The position numbers and the translations under genes are program-made. From contig CM072337.1 of the NCBI GenBank assembly GCA_036874045.1, positions 24,030,001 to 24,094,000 of the forward strand: DNA of 64,000 nucleotides, read 5' to 3'. This DNA is from Cymodocea nodosa (lineage: Eukaryota > Streptophyta > Magnoliopsida > Alismatales > Cymodoceaceae). The notes below the pieces were generated by a model that was given only the letters and a program-made list of their open reading frames with translations, searched no databases and was not told the origin of the DNA. This document shows positions 33,823 to 50,183 of the stretch, in pieces (the stretch's first letter is position 1; each line of letters opens with the position of its first letter).

Positions 33823-35922
33823 TCAGAATTTTAAATGAAAATGAATACAACTTACTCCATCTAGAATACAACTGACTGGTTCAAAACAAGGTGGCCGGTC
33901 CTGGCGTGATATTATTCTTGTGAAGATATTGTCAGTGTCAAGTGTTGCTGCTGACGTTCACAGTATGTTCTAGTACTGTTTCTTTTTTCGTAAACTTTGT
34001 TGTTTTTTCTGTAAGGTTTTGATATAGTCCTTCTGCTCTTTCGTAACCTTTTTTTAGGCCCCATTCCATAAATAAATCAGGGATTTTATCAAAAAAAAAT
34101 TCTTGTTGATTATTTTTTGTAATCTTCTCCATTTTGTTCAAAATAAGTTTCTCGCTTGTGTATATTCGTGTAAAATAATTTTTCCCAAATACATGTAACC
34201 GTCAAAACTTGGACAAATGGATCATCACATTCTCATTGATCAATACATTATTCGACTAGTTAGATATGGATATTTCTAACATTTAATTATCTATTTTTAA
34301 CACAGATAAGAACCAGTGTTCTATATACTAACAAGATTTCCTTAATTCATTTAGAAGAAAAATTCAACAATTGCCGCCGTTAGTTTAATTCAACATGTCT
34401 ACAAAATACCTTCGAATGATAAAGAACGAGCGATAATTAATAATTCCATTTGATGCATGAACATTCTTCCACGTCGAAGTATATCCTTGCAGCACAAAAA
34501 TAGACATCAAATTAATTAAATGTAATTTATTTCACGCAAAACTAACATATTTAATGCTGAAAACTAAAGAATGGAAGGAGACGTTTTGTGCAAGTAGAAA
34601 ATTAAATATTTGAAAAGTTCGTAAAATTTATACGTAACTTTTTTATTTTTAATACATATATGAGTAATATGCTTAATAATATAGGATTTGCCGATTATGT
34701 CGTAACCTTCATTCTGAAGAATCGGTTTTTTCTGTTTTGATTATTACATATATTCTTTAGTTGTCTAAATATGTGCGATGACATCTCCCAAAATAAAACC
34801 CTGGCGGTAAATATATTCAATTTTCTCCTTAACGCGGGTTCGACACGCGTTTTCCCACCGTGCAAAAAAATTATGTCCTTTAATTACCACGTCTTAAATT
34901 TATAATGAAATGATATTTATGAAAATATCTCCTTTAATTTAAAAAATACTTACATCTATGAAAATATCGACAATTCATAATAAAAACGATACTACGTGAG
35001 ATAAAACTGTAGTGTAATTAGAATACTTATTTGATTTTTAATTAAATACAAAATAAGTACGTCTCATCACTTAAACTAAGTTTTTATCTCCAACTCCGTA
35101 ACATTCAAAAGTTACACAAAAATAATAAATTTCTAACTCCATCTTGGAGAAATATCCAGGATGATCACACTTACTAGCAATCTGTTTTTTATTTCTTGCA
35201 CATCGAAATTCCAACTGGTTAAAATTTTCCTTTTCGAATACATTTTTAAATTTTCTTTGTTGCTTTTATGTTAGTTTTTACAGAAAAAAAAGCAAAAAAT
35301 CACAATTTATGAGGAGATCAAGCTTTTAAAAGCACCATGGTTGATCCGTATCAAATTGATATTGGACTTATCGTCAACCCTCTCAACGTTTTGCATGTCA
35401 AACCAGTGAAGTACCACCGTCACAAAGAAAACAGAACGATTATTAACATCAAGGAGTAAACATAAAAATCTCAGTTGTAATGATGATAAAGTTCAGGTGA
35501 ATAAGCTCAGGGTAAAAATTGACTCTATTAGACAAGAAAGCAGACACTGGCGGTAGAAGATTTTATAATCACCAATTGGAAATCAGAAAACATTTTACGT
35601 TCAGAAAATACACCTCATTTTTATACTTTCAAAAAAAAAACACCTAGATTTTATGGCGTCATTTGCATGTGATCTGAGCATGTGCCTCAGCATAAGCAAA
35701 TCTGACTTCTGGATACATGCACTCAACCAAATAATAGTATCCATCGCAAAAAGTATTTAAACCAAAAACATTGGTTCGACAAATAAACAGTGATTCGTTA
35801 ATAGAACGTAACCCAATGGCGCTGTCAAATCTAATCGGAAAAAGCAGAAGAATATTTAGTTCAAGAAATTGCAGAATCCTAGGAATGGCGAATACAGCTT
35901 CTTCGCACAAAAGTGAATGCAG
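33823..35922. other. Intergenic AT-rich region
   Basis: No supported gene. The right end (about 35640-35922) should be the RPL23A 3' untranslated region. The rest is low-complexity AT-rich sequence, including the upstream promoter side of the DUF2828 gene. No transposon ends were recognised. Confidence 0.5.
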
Positions 35923-37578
<1,656 letters not shown>

Positions 37579-37605
37579 GGCTCCTGTTCGCACTCTTTTA
37601 CAAGA

Positions 37606-38099
37606 CTGAAAGGAAAAACAATAATTATTGACATGAAATCAAGAAGAAACCGTTCAAAAAATAATAATGCAAGGAGCCGACTAACTGAAAGTTAACCATA
37701 TCATAAACAAATCTAGAACAGACATCTGTAGCTAAGATCTGAAAATCGTTGAGTTCGAGAACAAAATGTTTGAGATGTCTTTCGACAAACGCTTTAATCG
37801 TGGCACTTCACGATAACATACACTGATACACAAGCCTGATAAATGATTGTCGATCTCCCATGACCTAGTCCATGAAGATCCCCAATTACCGAACTCGTCA
37901 GCTACAAGGAAAACAAAGAAAAGAAAAGGAAGAAATCGGCAACGAGATCGGAAGAGAAAAGGTTGGGGAGAAACACTAGAGGGATGTCGTCAACAGGTGA
38001 ATGGTAACGAAACAGACCGATGCAAATAACAGAACTACGAATTGAGGCGGACAAAGAGGACCGATCAAGTAATGTGAGCCAGAGGAAAGAAGAACTCAC
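37606..38099 (-). other. Leader (5' UTR) intron of RPL23A
   Basis: On the minus strand the donor is CG|GTGAGT (38099) and the acceptor is TTTCAG| (37606), placing a 494-base intron between a short untranslated exon and the exon with the ATG at 37578. It is inferred from splice motifs and from how such genes are usually built. Confidence 0.7.
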
Positions 38100-38127
38100 C
38101 GGAGGAGACGCCGGCCGCTGGAAATGC

Positions 38128-38158
38128 TAGGGTTTTGCGGGGTATATAGTGATTTTAT
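38128..38158 (-). promoter_or_regulatory. RPL23A core promoter: telo-box and TATA-like boxes
   Basis: The minus strand carries AAACCCTA (telo-box, 38135-38128) just inside the predicted leader exon. TATA-like tatata (38148-38143) and tataaaa (38158-38152) lie upstream. Telo-boxes near the start site are a hallmark of plant ribosomal protein and other translation genes. Confidence 0.7.
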
Positions 38159-38159
38159 A

Positions 38160-39105
38160 CCGTGACGTATTTTTGGGGAGAAATGATGAAAATTGTGATA
38201 ATTTATTTTTGATGATGATAGTGTGATTGGAATTTAGAATTTTTTTCTTTTTCAGAAGTCTCCGTTAATTTACACTTCAACAAATATCAATCTTCAAAAT
38301 GGAGGTTGAACGGTATTAGAATCAGCGTTGTTAACTTTTTCCTCGTTATACTTAAAAAAGTCTTAACTGAAATTAAGGTAATAATACTACCGATACCGAA
38401 AAAATAGAGGTCTGGTGGGTTTCACTTTTATTTTAATCTCCATTGGAATAACATTTTCGGCTTTTCGTAAGTTGTTTACTTGATTTTTTTTTTCAAAAGA
38501 AAATTTGATAATTATTTATACATTATTTGAAAATTCATATTTTGAATTGACCCATTAAAAGCCGATTCAATTCGGTTCCATTTGAGGTTTATACATTTTT
38601 TGAACTAAGTACTAATTACATATCAATCTCTATAAGAAATACATGCCTTCAATAAAATACAAATTATAACCAACTCTTACTAAAAATATCATTAGAAGGT
38701 TTAAAAAATTACAACTGCTTGTCTGTAACATTATTTCATAATGCAGGAGAAAAACACATAATTTGTCTAAAACATTTCTATATCATGATGCAAAAATGAT
38801 TCTCATGGGAATCTTATAAAAAAGGAAAAATGTAAGCTATCACATGAGGACTTTTATAGTATTTGTTTTTCAACTGGAAGAAAGGAGGTCACAAAGGAAG
38901 GAAGGAAGGGAGGGAGGAACGGACCAATATCAGATTTCAAGCTGAAGTCCAAGTATAACCGATCAGGCAAACCAGAATAAGTAAAAGCATGATGATAGTC
39001 GTTTATTATACATAAAAACTAAATTCAGGAGATAACTATAACCAACATCTGCTTTGCAGCACTGTTACATTTAAGTCCTCTAATTGTCTTGAAATATGTT
39101 CGCCA
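38160..39105. other. Intergenic: RPL23A upstream side and FLK 3' side
   Basis: AT-rich. A gaagg/ggag purine microsatellite lies at about 38891-38920. The last 100-200 bases should be the 3' untranslated region of the FLK-like gene. No other feature was seen. Confidence 0.5.
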
Positions 39106-42100
39106 CTAATATCCATAGCTGGTCCCGTAAGTAGATCCATATCCGTAGCCGCCAGAAGAGGAGTGTCCCGTAGGCCCAGAATTTCCAGAAGTGGACATGT
39201 ACATGTTAGATCCTTGGCTTTGATAGGAATTGTATCCTTGATCAGCAGGTGCCGTGTTCTGTGGAGGGGCTGTGGCTTCTGCCATGAAGTTCTGCGGCAA
39301 ACAAGATAGGTAAATTGAATTACTAGTAAATAAAGGTTGACCCAACCATGATTGCAGCAATGGAAACTACGTGCAACCTACCTACACAAGATATCAAAAT
39401 GGAGAGCAGAGGAAAGCAAAACAATGCAAATCATGCTGATCATTTGCACTGCATTAGAACAAAATTTTCAAGATATTATGATCGTGACTTGCCTGGATCA
39501 ACTGCTGAGCAGTTTGAACTTGAGTTGCACTTCCATTTATCTCAACCGTCATCTCACCAGGTGCGCCTCTAGACTCCTGTATGGTTATGGTCGCCCCACT
39601 CGCACGGCGAATGTAGCTAATGTTTGCACCTGCTGTTCCAATTACAGCATCTGCGTATGAAAGTGGTATTTGCATGTGTTGTGTAATCTGCACCCGAACC
39701 ACAATAACAGGTATAACCTTCTTACAAAAAAGCAGGCACCACAACTTTCAAGGGAATGTCTTTCAAGTTAGCAGATCCCCCTCGTAGAAATAGTTGATTT
39801 TGATTTTTACCTGGGAGATGACTGCTTGTGATTGGTTGGTTGTCGCTGAATGCCCCCCAACATGTGGAGGCTCTCTTCCATATGATGATACACCATGGTG
39901 AGGTTGCTTTTCAATGGGTGGAAGTTCTGGTGTTGGATAAAAGTTATCGTGTGGAGGGTGTGTAGGCATGAATTGAGGGTGACCAACGAAGCCAGCACCA
40001 CCAGCATTTGAAGTTAGTCCTTGAGGATGGCCCCAAGATTGAGGAGGTGGCGCGTTCTGCTTCATACGGGCATTTGACATAGACAACTAGACAACATATT
40101 ACAGAACAACGATAACATCACAAACTAAAACATCTTACCATGACTTAAGTCACTACTCACATGTGTTTCAAAGAGAGGAAGCACGCTGCGATCAACCAAA
40201 AACTTCCTCAATTGTCCTGCAATCAATTCTACTGCTTTATGGGCTCCCGTAGCTTCTCCTTGTATCTCAACAACTCTATCATCAGGCAAAGCAAGGACAG
40301 GCAATTCTTCTGCAGATATATATCAAAAATTAGGAACCAATAATCATTCGAACTGTCTATGGTTCTAAAAACAAACATCTCTATCAGATGCACTGGGTAC
40401 AAGCTTATTTTATAGAGATGATCATCATTGGCCGTCAAAAATCTAAATAGAACCTATGAAGTATAGAGCAGTATCAAACATAACTATCCAACTATCGGAT
40501 GATCAGTCATTAACTTGATAACTAATCCAGCAATGGCCCTTGCCCTCCACATACATTTCGCTGCAATGATCAGACGGTTATATAACCAACTAACATTTAT
40601 ATATGATCAGATGGTCCTCTGGGAATTATTGCCTGATTAATGCTTAAAACAGATTTCAATGCCACATGTTTACAGCCATATCATCAATTCAGAGAAGTTA
40701 TCATTGATTATTATTTGAGTATTTGTATATCATTTGATTCAATAATTGGATTTTTCATTATATACACCAACTTTTAATAGAAAGAAGATCAACATTGATT
40801 AGAGAAGAATTACTTATATATAATAGTGTTTGTGATATCACAAGTATAATAATATATGGATATCCAATACCCAAATAACGGTCCATCTACTAATTGGTAA
40901 CATAACTAACTATATTTACCACTAACAAACCAACATTTGATATTTTTTATAATTAGTTTCCTCACCTCCGTTGGGCTAGGACCTTGAATAACACATTTTT
41001 GTGTGTGTTTTCCTAGACAGTGCCATTCAACTTCATGACTAGAGGTGATGTGTCGTCAATAGCCAACCAACCAAATTTATTTTACAAGAAAAGCAGTAAA
41101 GCAGTTGGAAGCAAAAAATAATAGAACATAGATGAGCTAACATATCATGTCTACATCACTTCAGTTTCGATCAATAACACTTAACAATGTTTTCATTTTC
41201 ACCCATTAATTCTAACAGAAACAGAGAACATAAACATGCCACTGATATGTCAATAATTCTTTTATATGAAGAAAAGAAGAAAAAAAACCCAAGGGCCATG
41301 TAAGGAATACAAAATGACACTTCGATTTCACCTTTTATAAAAAGCCAATACCGTGAAGCCCACCCAATAAAACAGAAAAACACAAATTATTAGATATATA
41401 GGAGGTATGGAACTTTACCAACAATACGAACAACACAACCAGAAGCTTCTTGGATTGATTTGATGGTTGCTCCCTGCTTTCCAATTAGACTTCCAGCTTG
41501 TGATGCTGCCACTAAAAGTCGTGTCCGAATTGCAATTCCAGCATTTAAGGAACCATTCGAAAGCTCTCCCTCTAATCCAACACTGCGTCTGTGGACACGC
41601 AGTAAACCATCCATAGCAGGAGAAATGGATGCATCTTGCTCCTCCTTTGCAGAAATCATTACCTGTATGAATAAACAACAACAAAAGATAGATGTCAAAG
41701 CCAAAGTATGCTATGACAAAAATAGTACAGTATCCATGGGACATGGATTCCACCAATCTTTATTTAATGAGTTCCACCTAGCACATTAGAAATTACTAAA
41801 TTTTCAAGGATAACATATATGAGAGACATGCCACATATATGAGGATGAAATGAAACATCTGAAAGGATTGGCTATTAACATTTTCTGCCAAACTCATTTT
41901 TTCTCAATGAACATGGCAAACTTACAATTAATATGAACTACTGTAACAAACAAGAAAACTTATGGACCAATCCAACTATGTTGCCATGTTTGGAAGACAT
42001 GCTTATGCAATTTAAGATTTTTTGAAGAAAAAAGTGTTTTCATAAGCTGTGTAATAAGTATTTGTCTCATCAAATAAACTTGTTTAGTTGCAATTATAAA

Positions 42101-45100
42101 TCTAGCTTTCGATAAGTTGCAACTTCCAGCCGCATTTAGAATTGCTTGACATAAATAATCAACTAAAATAAATTATAGAAGATAAGAAATTCCAAATGCA
42201 ACCAATGTAACAAATTAACTGCACCTCCATTGCCGATATTTTCCATCATTATACATTAAAATCTCTGACTAAAATTTAATCCTATAATTAAAGCCACACA
42301 TTAATCCTATAATTTTATTTCAATGGAGCAACTAAAAATTTTAACCAGCAATACTCTTAAGTTTCTGTCTATATCATCTCTGACTATCACCAACATTTCA
42401 GCACAAATTAATAATATGCATATATAACACAGAAACAACAATGAAATACAAAATCAAAAAGGAAAATAAAAAAAATCTTGCACAAGAATAATGAATGCCT
42501 TTGGGATCATGGCCAACATGAATCATTTTCCTTCATTATAACTAGAGATTCTAGCTAAAATCAACAAAACGTCTAGGGTTTGAAATGTTTGAAAAGATCA
42601 CAAGTACTGCCACCATGCAGTTTTGTAGGATTTGTCAAAAAGAAGTATCTCCAACATAAAGTAAATAACAATAACTCATTCTCTATGTAGAGTTGAGCAC
42701 TAGTCCTTTCCTTTCATCTATTCATTTACATCGCTAAATCTTTCATTAGATTTTGTAATTTTAAATGATTTTTTCACTAATCCAAATTTTGGTCTTCTAC
42801 TTTTTTTAATTAGTTTTTCTTTCACTACAAGTGCATAGATATGACCAAATTATCTAAAGCAATACAACTACTTTATTTCAAATGAAATCATTCATCATCG
42901 TATTATTATTCCTCTGTATAAAAATTTGCATTACTATTGCACTAACTTTTTGTACATTTCATGTTTAATGGCCTAACACCCTACATCAGAAGTATAGACG
43001 AGAAAATTGAAATATCGTTGACACATGTATTACAGCCAATTCTGATATACATGTCAACGCTCTGCATCAAGTCAACCCAAATCGACATATCGACCAGCTC
43101 AAATATCACACTAATAAATCCATATCGATCAATACAACCTGTATCGATCGATACTGTGAACACTGTTTGTTTCCCTCTTCTTTCTGGAGCAACACATACA
43201 ACCCATAGGAGGTGGTCAGATCTTAAACTAGTCGCCAAAAATTGGAGTTGACCAGTTATATTTAAGATGGTCAGATTCCTCTTCTGTTTTAAATTGGACT
43301 TGGAGTTATTCTTCTCTCACTCATGGTTCATTTTGTAAAGTTAGATCTATGATTTTATTGAGATATCAACCGTTTCTTTTTGCAATTTTCAAATTTTTAC
43401 GATTTTTTACTGATTTTTCTGAATTTTTGAAGATCTACTGTTTCTAACTGCATAAATCTAACATAACAGATATAGATGTAGTTTTCAATTTTTACTGCAT
43501 GGATGTGCTGATTTTTTGAAAATTTTGAATTTCTTATGTTTTTACTGACTTTCGTGATTTTGTGAAGATTTATCATTGAAAAAACATAAATCTCGCTAGA
43601 AGTTAATCGGATTGCTGTAGTCAACCAATCATGTTTTTACCTACCTACCTATTACTGAATGATCAATATGAATGATTGCTGTACTTATCTGCCTATTCAT
43701 GAATAGTCAGCATGAATGATCAATGTTCATGCATACTTGCCAAAAGGACAACAGCATGATTGGTTGTTATTGTCTATCATTGGTAGAAGTTACCTTATGT
43801 ATTTCATTATCATTGTTGCATTCAAGAGTCAATAGCAAGTTGCAGATTTTAAAAGTGCCAACTTAAAGGAAAGTACTAAACATAAACATTGGAGACAAGG
43901 ATTAGAAATATGTGACAAGTGTTATATAAGTGCTAAAGTAATAGGTTCTGATAGATCCACATCGATTTAGCCTCTTGTACTCCAATGTACAGGGGATAAC
44001 CCATACTTATTGAGGTGGGTGCCTAGGCACTGATATGCCCTCTCACCATTTCACACCTTGACTTCTGACCAAATCCTCGTCGGATCTAGTAATGGATCCA
44101 TCAAAAATCCATGCTGTAGTTAGCTTTTTAAGATTTTTTCTTTAAAAAATTTAAACATATTTTTATGAACTACTGCTGAAAATGCATGTTTATGGAAATA
44201 TATAATCATATATATTACTGAAATATGCATTCATTTTTCCTGAAATACACGTATAATTAATATATATTGTAAGTTCAAAAGTATACACACACATGTGTGT
44301 GTATAAACGCCCAGGTTAACATCTTTAGAAGTATGGGATGGCCCTAATCATTAATAGATATCTCATAATTCTTCTAACCCTCTCAACAAAAAATTTTTAA
44401 TCTTACACATTTATAGAACATGAGGGCAAATCATGATGCATGTCAACAGTTTCATCGAGACCTAGATAGACCATAGGTTCAAAAATTAAAAAGAAACCTC
44501 CATGTACAAAAGTAAGACTGTGTACAATCAGGCCCTCCTAGATCCCACAATGGTGGAAGTATCTTGCACAGTTTTCCCTTTCTGCACATATATGGAACTT
44601 ATGCTAACACTAAATTTGAATTTCCAGTGGGATATTAATGTCTGCAATGGAAATATAAGAAAAAAAACTTTGCAACGGTAAAACGTAATATAGTCTTAGC
44701 AGGTAAAAATTAACTTGCACAAAGGTTCTATCAAAGGTTATAACACTTTCAGTGATTAGATAGAGCTTTTGCAAAGAGAGAAGAAAGGCTCAACCAAGCT
44801 TATGACTACCTCTGATGTAAGAAATCAAGAAAATCATTTTTCTGAGAAGTGAAAAATTATATTAAGAAGAAATGAACAAAAAAAAGTATATAAACTTCAA
44901 GATAATGGATGGTAATTGTGAAGCGATATATGGGTGTGCATAGATTATGTAGGTCTTTCCATGAAAAATATCTTTGTTTCCAGAATTTCAAATATGCAAC
45001 ACGGCATGCTCAAGAATTTTTGGTAAAAAATCTGATTCATATTGAATACAACACAAATTCACTAGAAGCACAAAAAAGATTCGCAAGATGCACTCTTTCA

Positions 45101-48100
45101 GCAGTACTTTTCACTTAAGTACTTAACTATTCTACCTTTTCATATGGTGGAAGCGGTGGTTGAAGTGTAACAACAGAATCTTCAAAGAAGCTTCTATTGA
45201 CGATGACCAATTCTCTTTCATAGTCTTCCAATTTCAGAAAATGGATGAGGGACTAAAAAGAGACTATAACTATGGAGGTGTTTATGCACAATTCCCATCG
45301 AGAAAGAAAACAACTGGAATTACTGAAAATATTGAAAAATGATAGGAGATGACAGAAAAGTTTAAGTGTTTGTGCACATCGGGAAATGACAAGAAATGAT
45401 AGAAATTTTTGATATTTTTGTGCAAAATAGGAAATAAAATGATCGAAAGTGACATGAAATTTTAATGTGTTTGTGCATAATAGAAAATGATGAAAAATAA
45501 AAATTTTAATAATTTTTGAAATAGTAATTAATAGTATAACATGAAAGTAATATTTTAAATAATATAGTATATATTAATTATATTTTAAGTAATATAGTAT
45601 AATATAATATATAGTACACAATTATTTTATTATGAATAATCTTTTTATCACAAATATACAATGCAAACATACAAAGATACATATAACTAATTTCCTATGC
45701 TTGCAATGGTGAAGAAAATAAAATATATCAAAAGGATAATAATGTAGTATAACTATTTGCAATTAATTTATTGTTTAAGTTTTTAATTAATGAATTAAAA
45801 TAATCAGTCAAAATATAATTAATTACTTACATTAATCAATTAACAAGATATATAATTTTTATCTTGAATAATTAGATCATTCATATACTTCTATCTCATA
45901 AATGTTTATTTTCATCCATTTTTCATTCTTTCCCATTTTTCCTCCTTTCTCTTAAAAGTTTTATTTTATTTCATTATTTCTCACAAATAACTTTTATTTC
46001 TTTTATCAAAAGTCTTTTTTTCATGATCAACTGTCCATCTTCTCCGACAACGTTCACCTGAGTGACGATTGCATGAACCCAAGCAACGATAGTTTCTCAA
46101 AATTTCCTAAGATTACGAAATGGGAGAGTTCAAAATTTCCATCATATACAAACACCCTTAACTTTGGGAAATCTTTTCCCAATGTTTCTTTTCCTAAAGT
46201 TTCTCAACCCTACCGGAATGCACAAACCCCCCCTATATCAAATGAGGCCATGTTGGTTTGGCTACAATCTCTTGTCACACTTTGAGTATCACTTCTACTG
46301 ATTAGATGTTGGTTTTATTTTCACTTTTTTCAATTAGTTTGTCTACTTGTTGGGTTTCCTGTCTCGGAAGTCCTCCTGTTTTTGTGTTTTTTATTTTGAT
46401 TTTTTGTCTGACTACAGCTTATGTAGACCTCCTATTTTCTTGCTTTTAATGGACCTTTCTTATGGCTGCTCAAAAATAAATTATCCTGCCCTCTGCAAGA
46501 GCAGTGGGTTATTCCGAGAAGAAGAAACAGAAGCGAAAGCTCTGTTCTGACTAAATTCCCTTCTTTGGGTCTTGCAGTAAATCTAGTCCGAGGACAATAT
46601 GTTAAACGGCATGAAGACAATCCAAGATAGGATACCAATTACCAAATTGGAGCCTACTGCCTACCAACTTTTAAAGGATGACAAAGATACTTGATAGGCA
46701 ATATTTCCACCTTCTAACCTAAGAAATTTAGGGAAAATCATTCAATATTTACAATAAATTTCTGTTAAATACACTAATTGTATTGTACAAGTGAAACTGC
46801 TAATTTCATCAAATTTAAAGTAACAACAAAAACTATTATAGAGATCTTTGAAAAAAAATACAGCTTTTGACCAAAAAAAAGAGAAGCAGTTCATCAAATA
46901 TTCTAAAAATCGGCCAATCCAAAATCATTACCCTACAAGCTGCATCAAGCTCCATATTCGTGCAACTTCACATTAGAGATATACTGTTCGGTAGCGGTGA
47001 AGCCTAAAAGAACCAACTACATTTGAAGGCCTAACTGCATTTCTTGATTTTTAAGTCATTTATCTAAATGTCTTTGGAATAATAAAAAAAGCTGATTAGC
47101 CTGGAACTTTAAGAACTTTCTCACACTTAATCTTTGGGATGATTTGTCTACCTTAGCCACAAGTAATGATAAAATTCACGAAATAGTTCTAATGACATCA
47201 TCATTGGAACAAATGTTAATTTTTCTTAGCTTTAGAATTGAAAATATCTTTAATGTAAAGCATATGAGCTTGTCTTATTTCCACCTCTAGACGATCTGCT
47301 TGTACATTAAATCTGATTCTCAAAGACAAAATACCAGGCAAGGAAGTGCAGAATATGAACATGGGAGACAAAATACCAGGCAAATGCTAAAAGCAGGGAA
47401 AACACAATAAGAGATTGACAAGACAATGCATTTTTAATCTTAACCATAACAGAAATAGGAATGACATTTAAGTTGACCGACGAGCAATTTACTTGTTAAA
47501 TACTCACATTCAAATGACTTCCTCTATATTGATGCCAAAGTTGGCAAAAATACTACAACTACGAAATACAAAATTGTAATGCCCTTTGGACATTCCAAAA
47601 AGACAATACAAGCTTAAAAATGAGTCTAGGCAGTCTACAAGGGGTCCTCGCATATCCAGGTGATACACAGGTTCCAGGCATTTAAAAAAATAAAAAGTCT
47701 AGAGGGTGCAGGACACATCCCAGAACCACTTTGTCACAAGGAGCGTCTGTGTTTCCTGGATACTGGATCATCCACCCCTTCACGTCTTTTACGTTGGTGC
47801 TTTCAATCTTTCAAGGCAACTCTCACAAGGAAATTAGAAACCACCGGTACATTGAAATAAGCTTATTTATCATAGAATTTGAGTAAAATCGCAACCAATT
47901 GTATTAAATGACTTGAAATATTCACCTTTTTCATTAGTCTTTTTATTTTATTGAATTTGTACTTGATGTACTGTTTTCCTAGACTCGTAAGGATAATATA
48001 AAGTTCAATTTGATATTCTTTTTTTTTCTTTCCAACTCAATTCTGCGGAAATATCTCTGCAGTCACTGTGCAAGATCTAAGTTATATTATCACATTCCAA

Positions 48101-50181
48101 AACATTCAATATCATGCCTACTCCATCATGTAAACTAGTCATGAAAAATAGTGTGCCAGCTCTATCAGCTCTAAGTTATTATTTTTCATGTGTGTTGAAA
48201 AATATTGTCCACAGGAATTTGGACATGAAATTGGGGGAAGGTGGAAACTGCACGTTTCAGTATAAATTATGTTTGTCTTGATATCTATGTTGTTTATCGA
48301 TACTATGGATGTTGGACCCAATGCCCCATCAACCCAGGCGTTTGTTCAATATCCTATCTATGAAGACAAATATCTTGTGATGGTAAACTTACGTTGAAAT
48401 GTTTTTGCATTCAGTTTAATAACCTTGAGTTTTTATGTACCGTTTAAGTTTTAAGTCATCTCTAAGGAAGGAAATTCAACATAATTTAAAAAGTCTGGTC
48501 AATATTACGTACTTGTTAGGTAGTATAATTTTATAGCAGAATTTTCAAATTATAATATTCTTTGCTGCAGAAAATTTTTCTAGAAAAGTGATGGTATTTT
48601 ATTCCTTATTCCACAATGTAATACTTGATATGTTTCTTTTTGTCATCTGGTACCATAACTGAACTATTACATTAGCGGTTATTAAATATCCCAAGTTTAT
48701 ATGATATCATTTCTCTTACACAGAAAACTTTCATTAATTGTTTCGAAATTGAATTGAACCATTTTGTTAATTAATATGACATATTACCAACTTAATTACT
48801 AATAACCAAGCATTGAATTGAGATTCTTTCAGATTCCTGACCCTAAATCAAATTCTAATTTTCTCTTAATCAAAAGCTATATAACCAGTTGTAGCTTTCA
48901 CAGGAATCCTAGTCCTTATTTTTTTTTAAAAAGATTGAAAATCAATAAGATAATTTTTATTTTGTGGTTGTACACGTAAAAGCTCTTGACAGCATCATTT
49001 AAGTGGCATCATGCCATTCCAATCCATTCTTGCATGGCTAATTTCTCTTGCAGGAGCCTTTCAGGCATCATAAACCAGCTATTGAAGCTATGAATTTAAC
49101 ATCAACATTTGGAGCTTCTTAGTATGTACTTATGAGGATATTAGTGTTGCAACGTACAGATTTAATATTGATCCCCGCTGTCTGATCTTTGTTCCTCTAT
49201 TTGAAAGTCAATTTGGAGACTGACCTGTTGTTTAAGGGTCGGCAGAGAGAACCTGCACAGATTCATCTTGTTATTTGGGTAAATTTTGTTGCAGCTTGAA
49301 TGATAATGTTTTCTTCATTACTTAGATAATGATATTTTTAAATTATGCAGTTTTCCTTGTCAGGTAAAAATTTAGAATTTGTAGCTCCTGATGTATACAG
49401 TTGATTATTTATTTATCAAGGATATCTTGCTCCACTTTTCTGTTTTGATGATGCAAAATATGGTATATTTTATGAAATACATATGAAGGAAATATACAGG
49501 TTACTTAACACAAATTTCATATTTAACTTCAAGAAAGACTTGATAGCGAATCCACATTATTCAAGTCAAATAAACTACGATCTACTGTTGTTCAACAATT
49601 GAAAGTTGGCAGAGCCAGAAAGCCAGAAGGCCACTGGAAATGGATACCTTGAAACAGATGTCATCCATTATCTCAGCTGTCTACATAAATGCTTAGTTAC
49701 TAATTGAATGGCTTCAAAGTATGAAATCACAATCTAATCCTAATATTGCAAGGTAGAAATTAGAGAGAGATAGAGGGAGAGAGAAAGAGAGAGAGCCACT
49801 TGTTCGATCATCTAATTATAAACAAATCAAGTACCGAACAATACAACTCACAGCTCTTTCTGGTGCACCAGGAGGACCATCTAGGACCTTAATACGAGCT
49901 CTAGATTCCTCGCACATCCTCTTGATATACTCCCCCTTTCGACCAATGATACCACCAACCTTTTGGACGGGAACCAATATCCGGAAAACACTGTCTCCAG
50001 GCCATCCGGGCCACCTCTTCTCACCACCATCAGCCCCTGCCCCTTGTTCAGCATCATGAACCAGTGTCTGCTGATTCTGCTCAATCGATTCGTTATACTT
50101 CTCAGTCTGTTCAATCACCGGCTCTTCGGCCACGTTGTTGGTTTCAAAAGTTTCACCAGCCTCAGCAACCATGGATGCCAT
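39106..50181 (-). CDS. FLK: FLK-like RNA-binding protein with three KH domains
   Basis: Six coding exons on the minus strand: 50181-49852, 41662-41419, 40309-40161, 40086-39811, 39687-39493 and 39291-39106, giving 459 aa with matching phases. KH domains bind single-stranded RNA. In Arabidopsis, FLK promotes flowering by lowering FLC, and the related PEPPER acts the other way. An acidic, Gln-rich start is followed by [15 protein letters not shown], then KH1 with GRKG (80-83), KH2 with GKQG (171-174), a Pro/His/Gly-rich linker (about 242-333), KH3 with GTAG (350-353), and a Gly/Ser/Tyr-rich tail ending TSYGY. All three GxxG loops are intact. The block order matches FLK more closely than HEN4 or RCF3, by recall, but PEPPER is close. 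Intron 1 is 8.2 kb and holds a TIR element. Intron 5 has a GC donor. A leader intron lies at about 50589-50184. Confidence 0.92.
39292..39492 (-). other. GC-AG intron of the FLK-like gene
   Basis: On the minus strand exon 5 ends ATCCAG and the intron starts GCAAGT, with acceptor GCCGCAG at 39294-39292. No GT donor nearby keeps the frame, and the join Q|N fits the FLK family, so a GC donor is the simplest reading. It matches the strong AG|GCAAGT consensus known for GC-AG introns. Confidence 0.8.
45274..46233. mobile_element. AT-rich TIR element C (MITE-like) in FLK intron 1
   Basis: The left end GGAGGTGTTTATGCACAATTCC and the reverse complement of the right end (GGGGGGTTTGTGCATTCC) are imperfect inverted repeats. 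TAT flanks both sides (45271-45273 and 46234-46236). The terminal motif GTGTTTGTGCA recurs just inside the left end (about 45366, 45411 and 45466) and, inverted, inside the right end (about 46147). The interior is AT-rich with no coding frame. It belongs to the same family as elements A and B. Confidence 0.6.
46240..49840. other. Unassigned part of FLK intron 1
   Basis: No gene or defined transposon. A T-rich block at 46340-46450 resembles LINE 3' debris. A GA-rich microsatellite lies at 49760-49796. The short open frames here are not conserved-looking. Confidence 0.4.
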
Positions 50182-50183
50182 CA

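Noticed and set aside
39348..39660. Plus-strand frames 39348-39572 and 39352-39660
   Set aside because: They run antisense across FLK exon 5 and its GC-AG intron.
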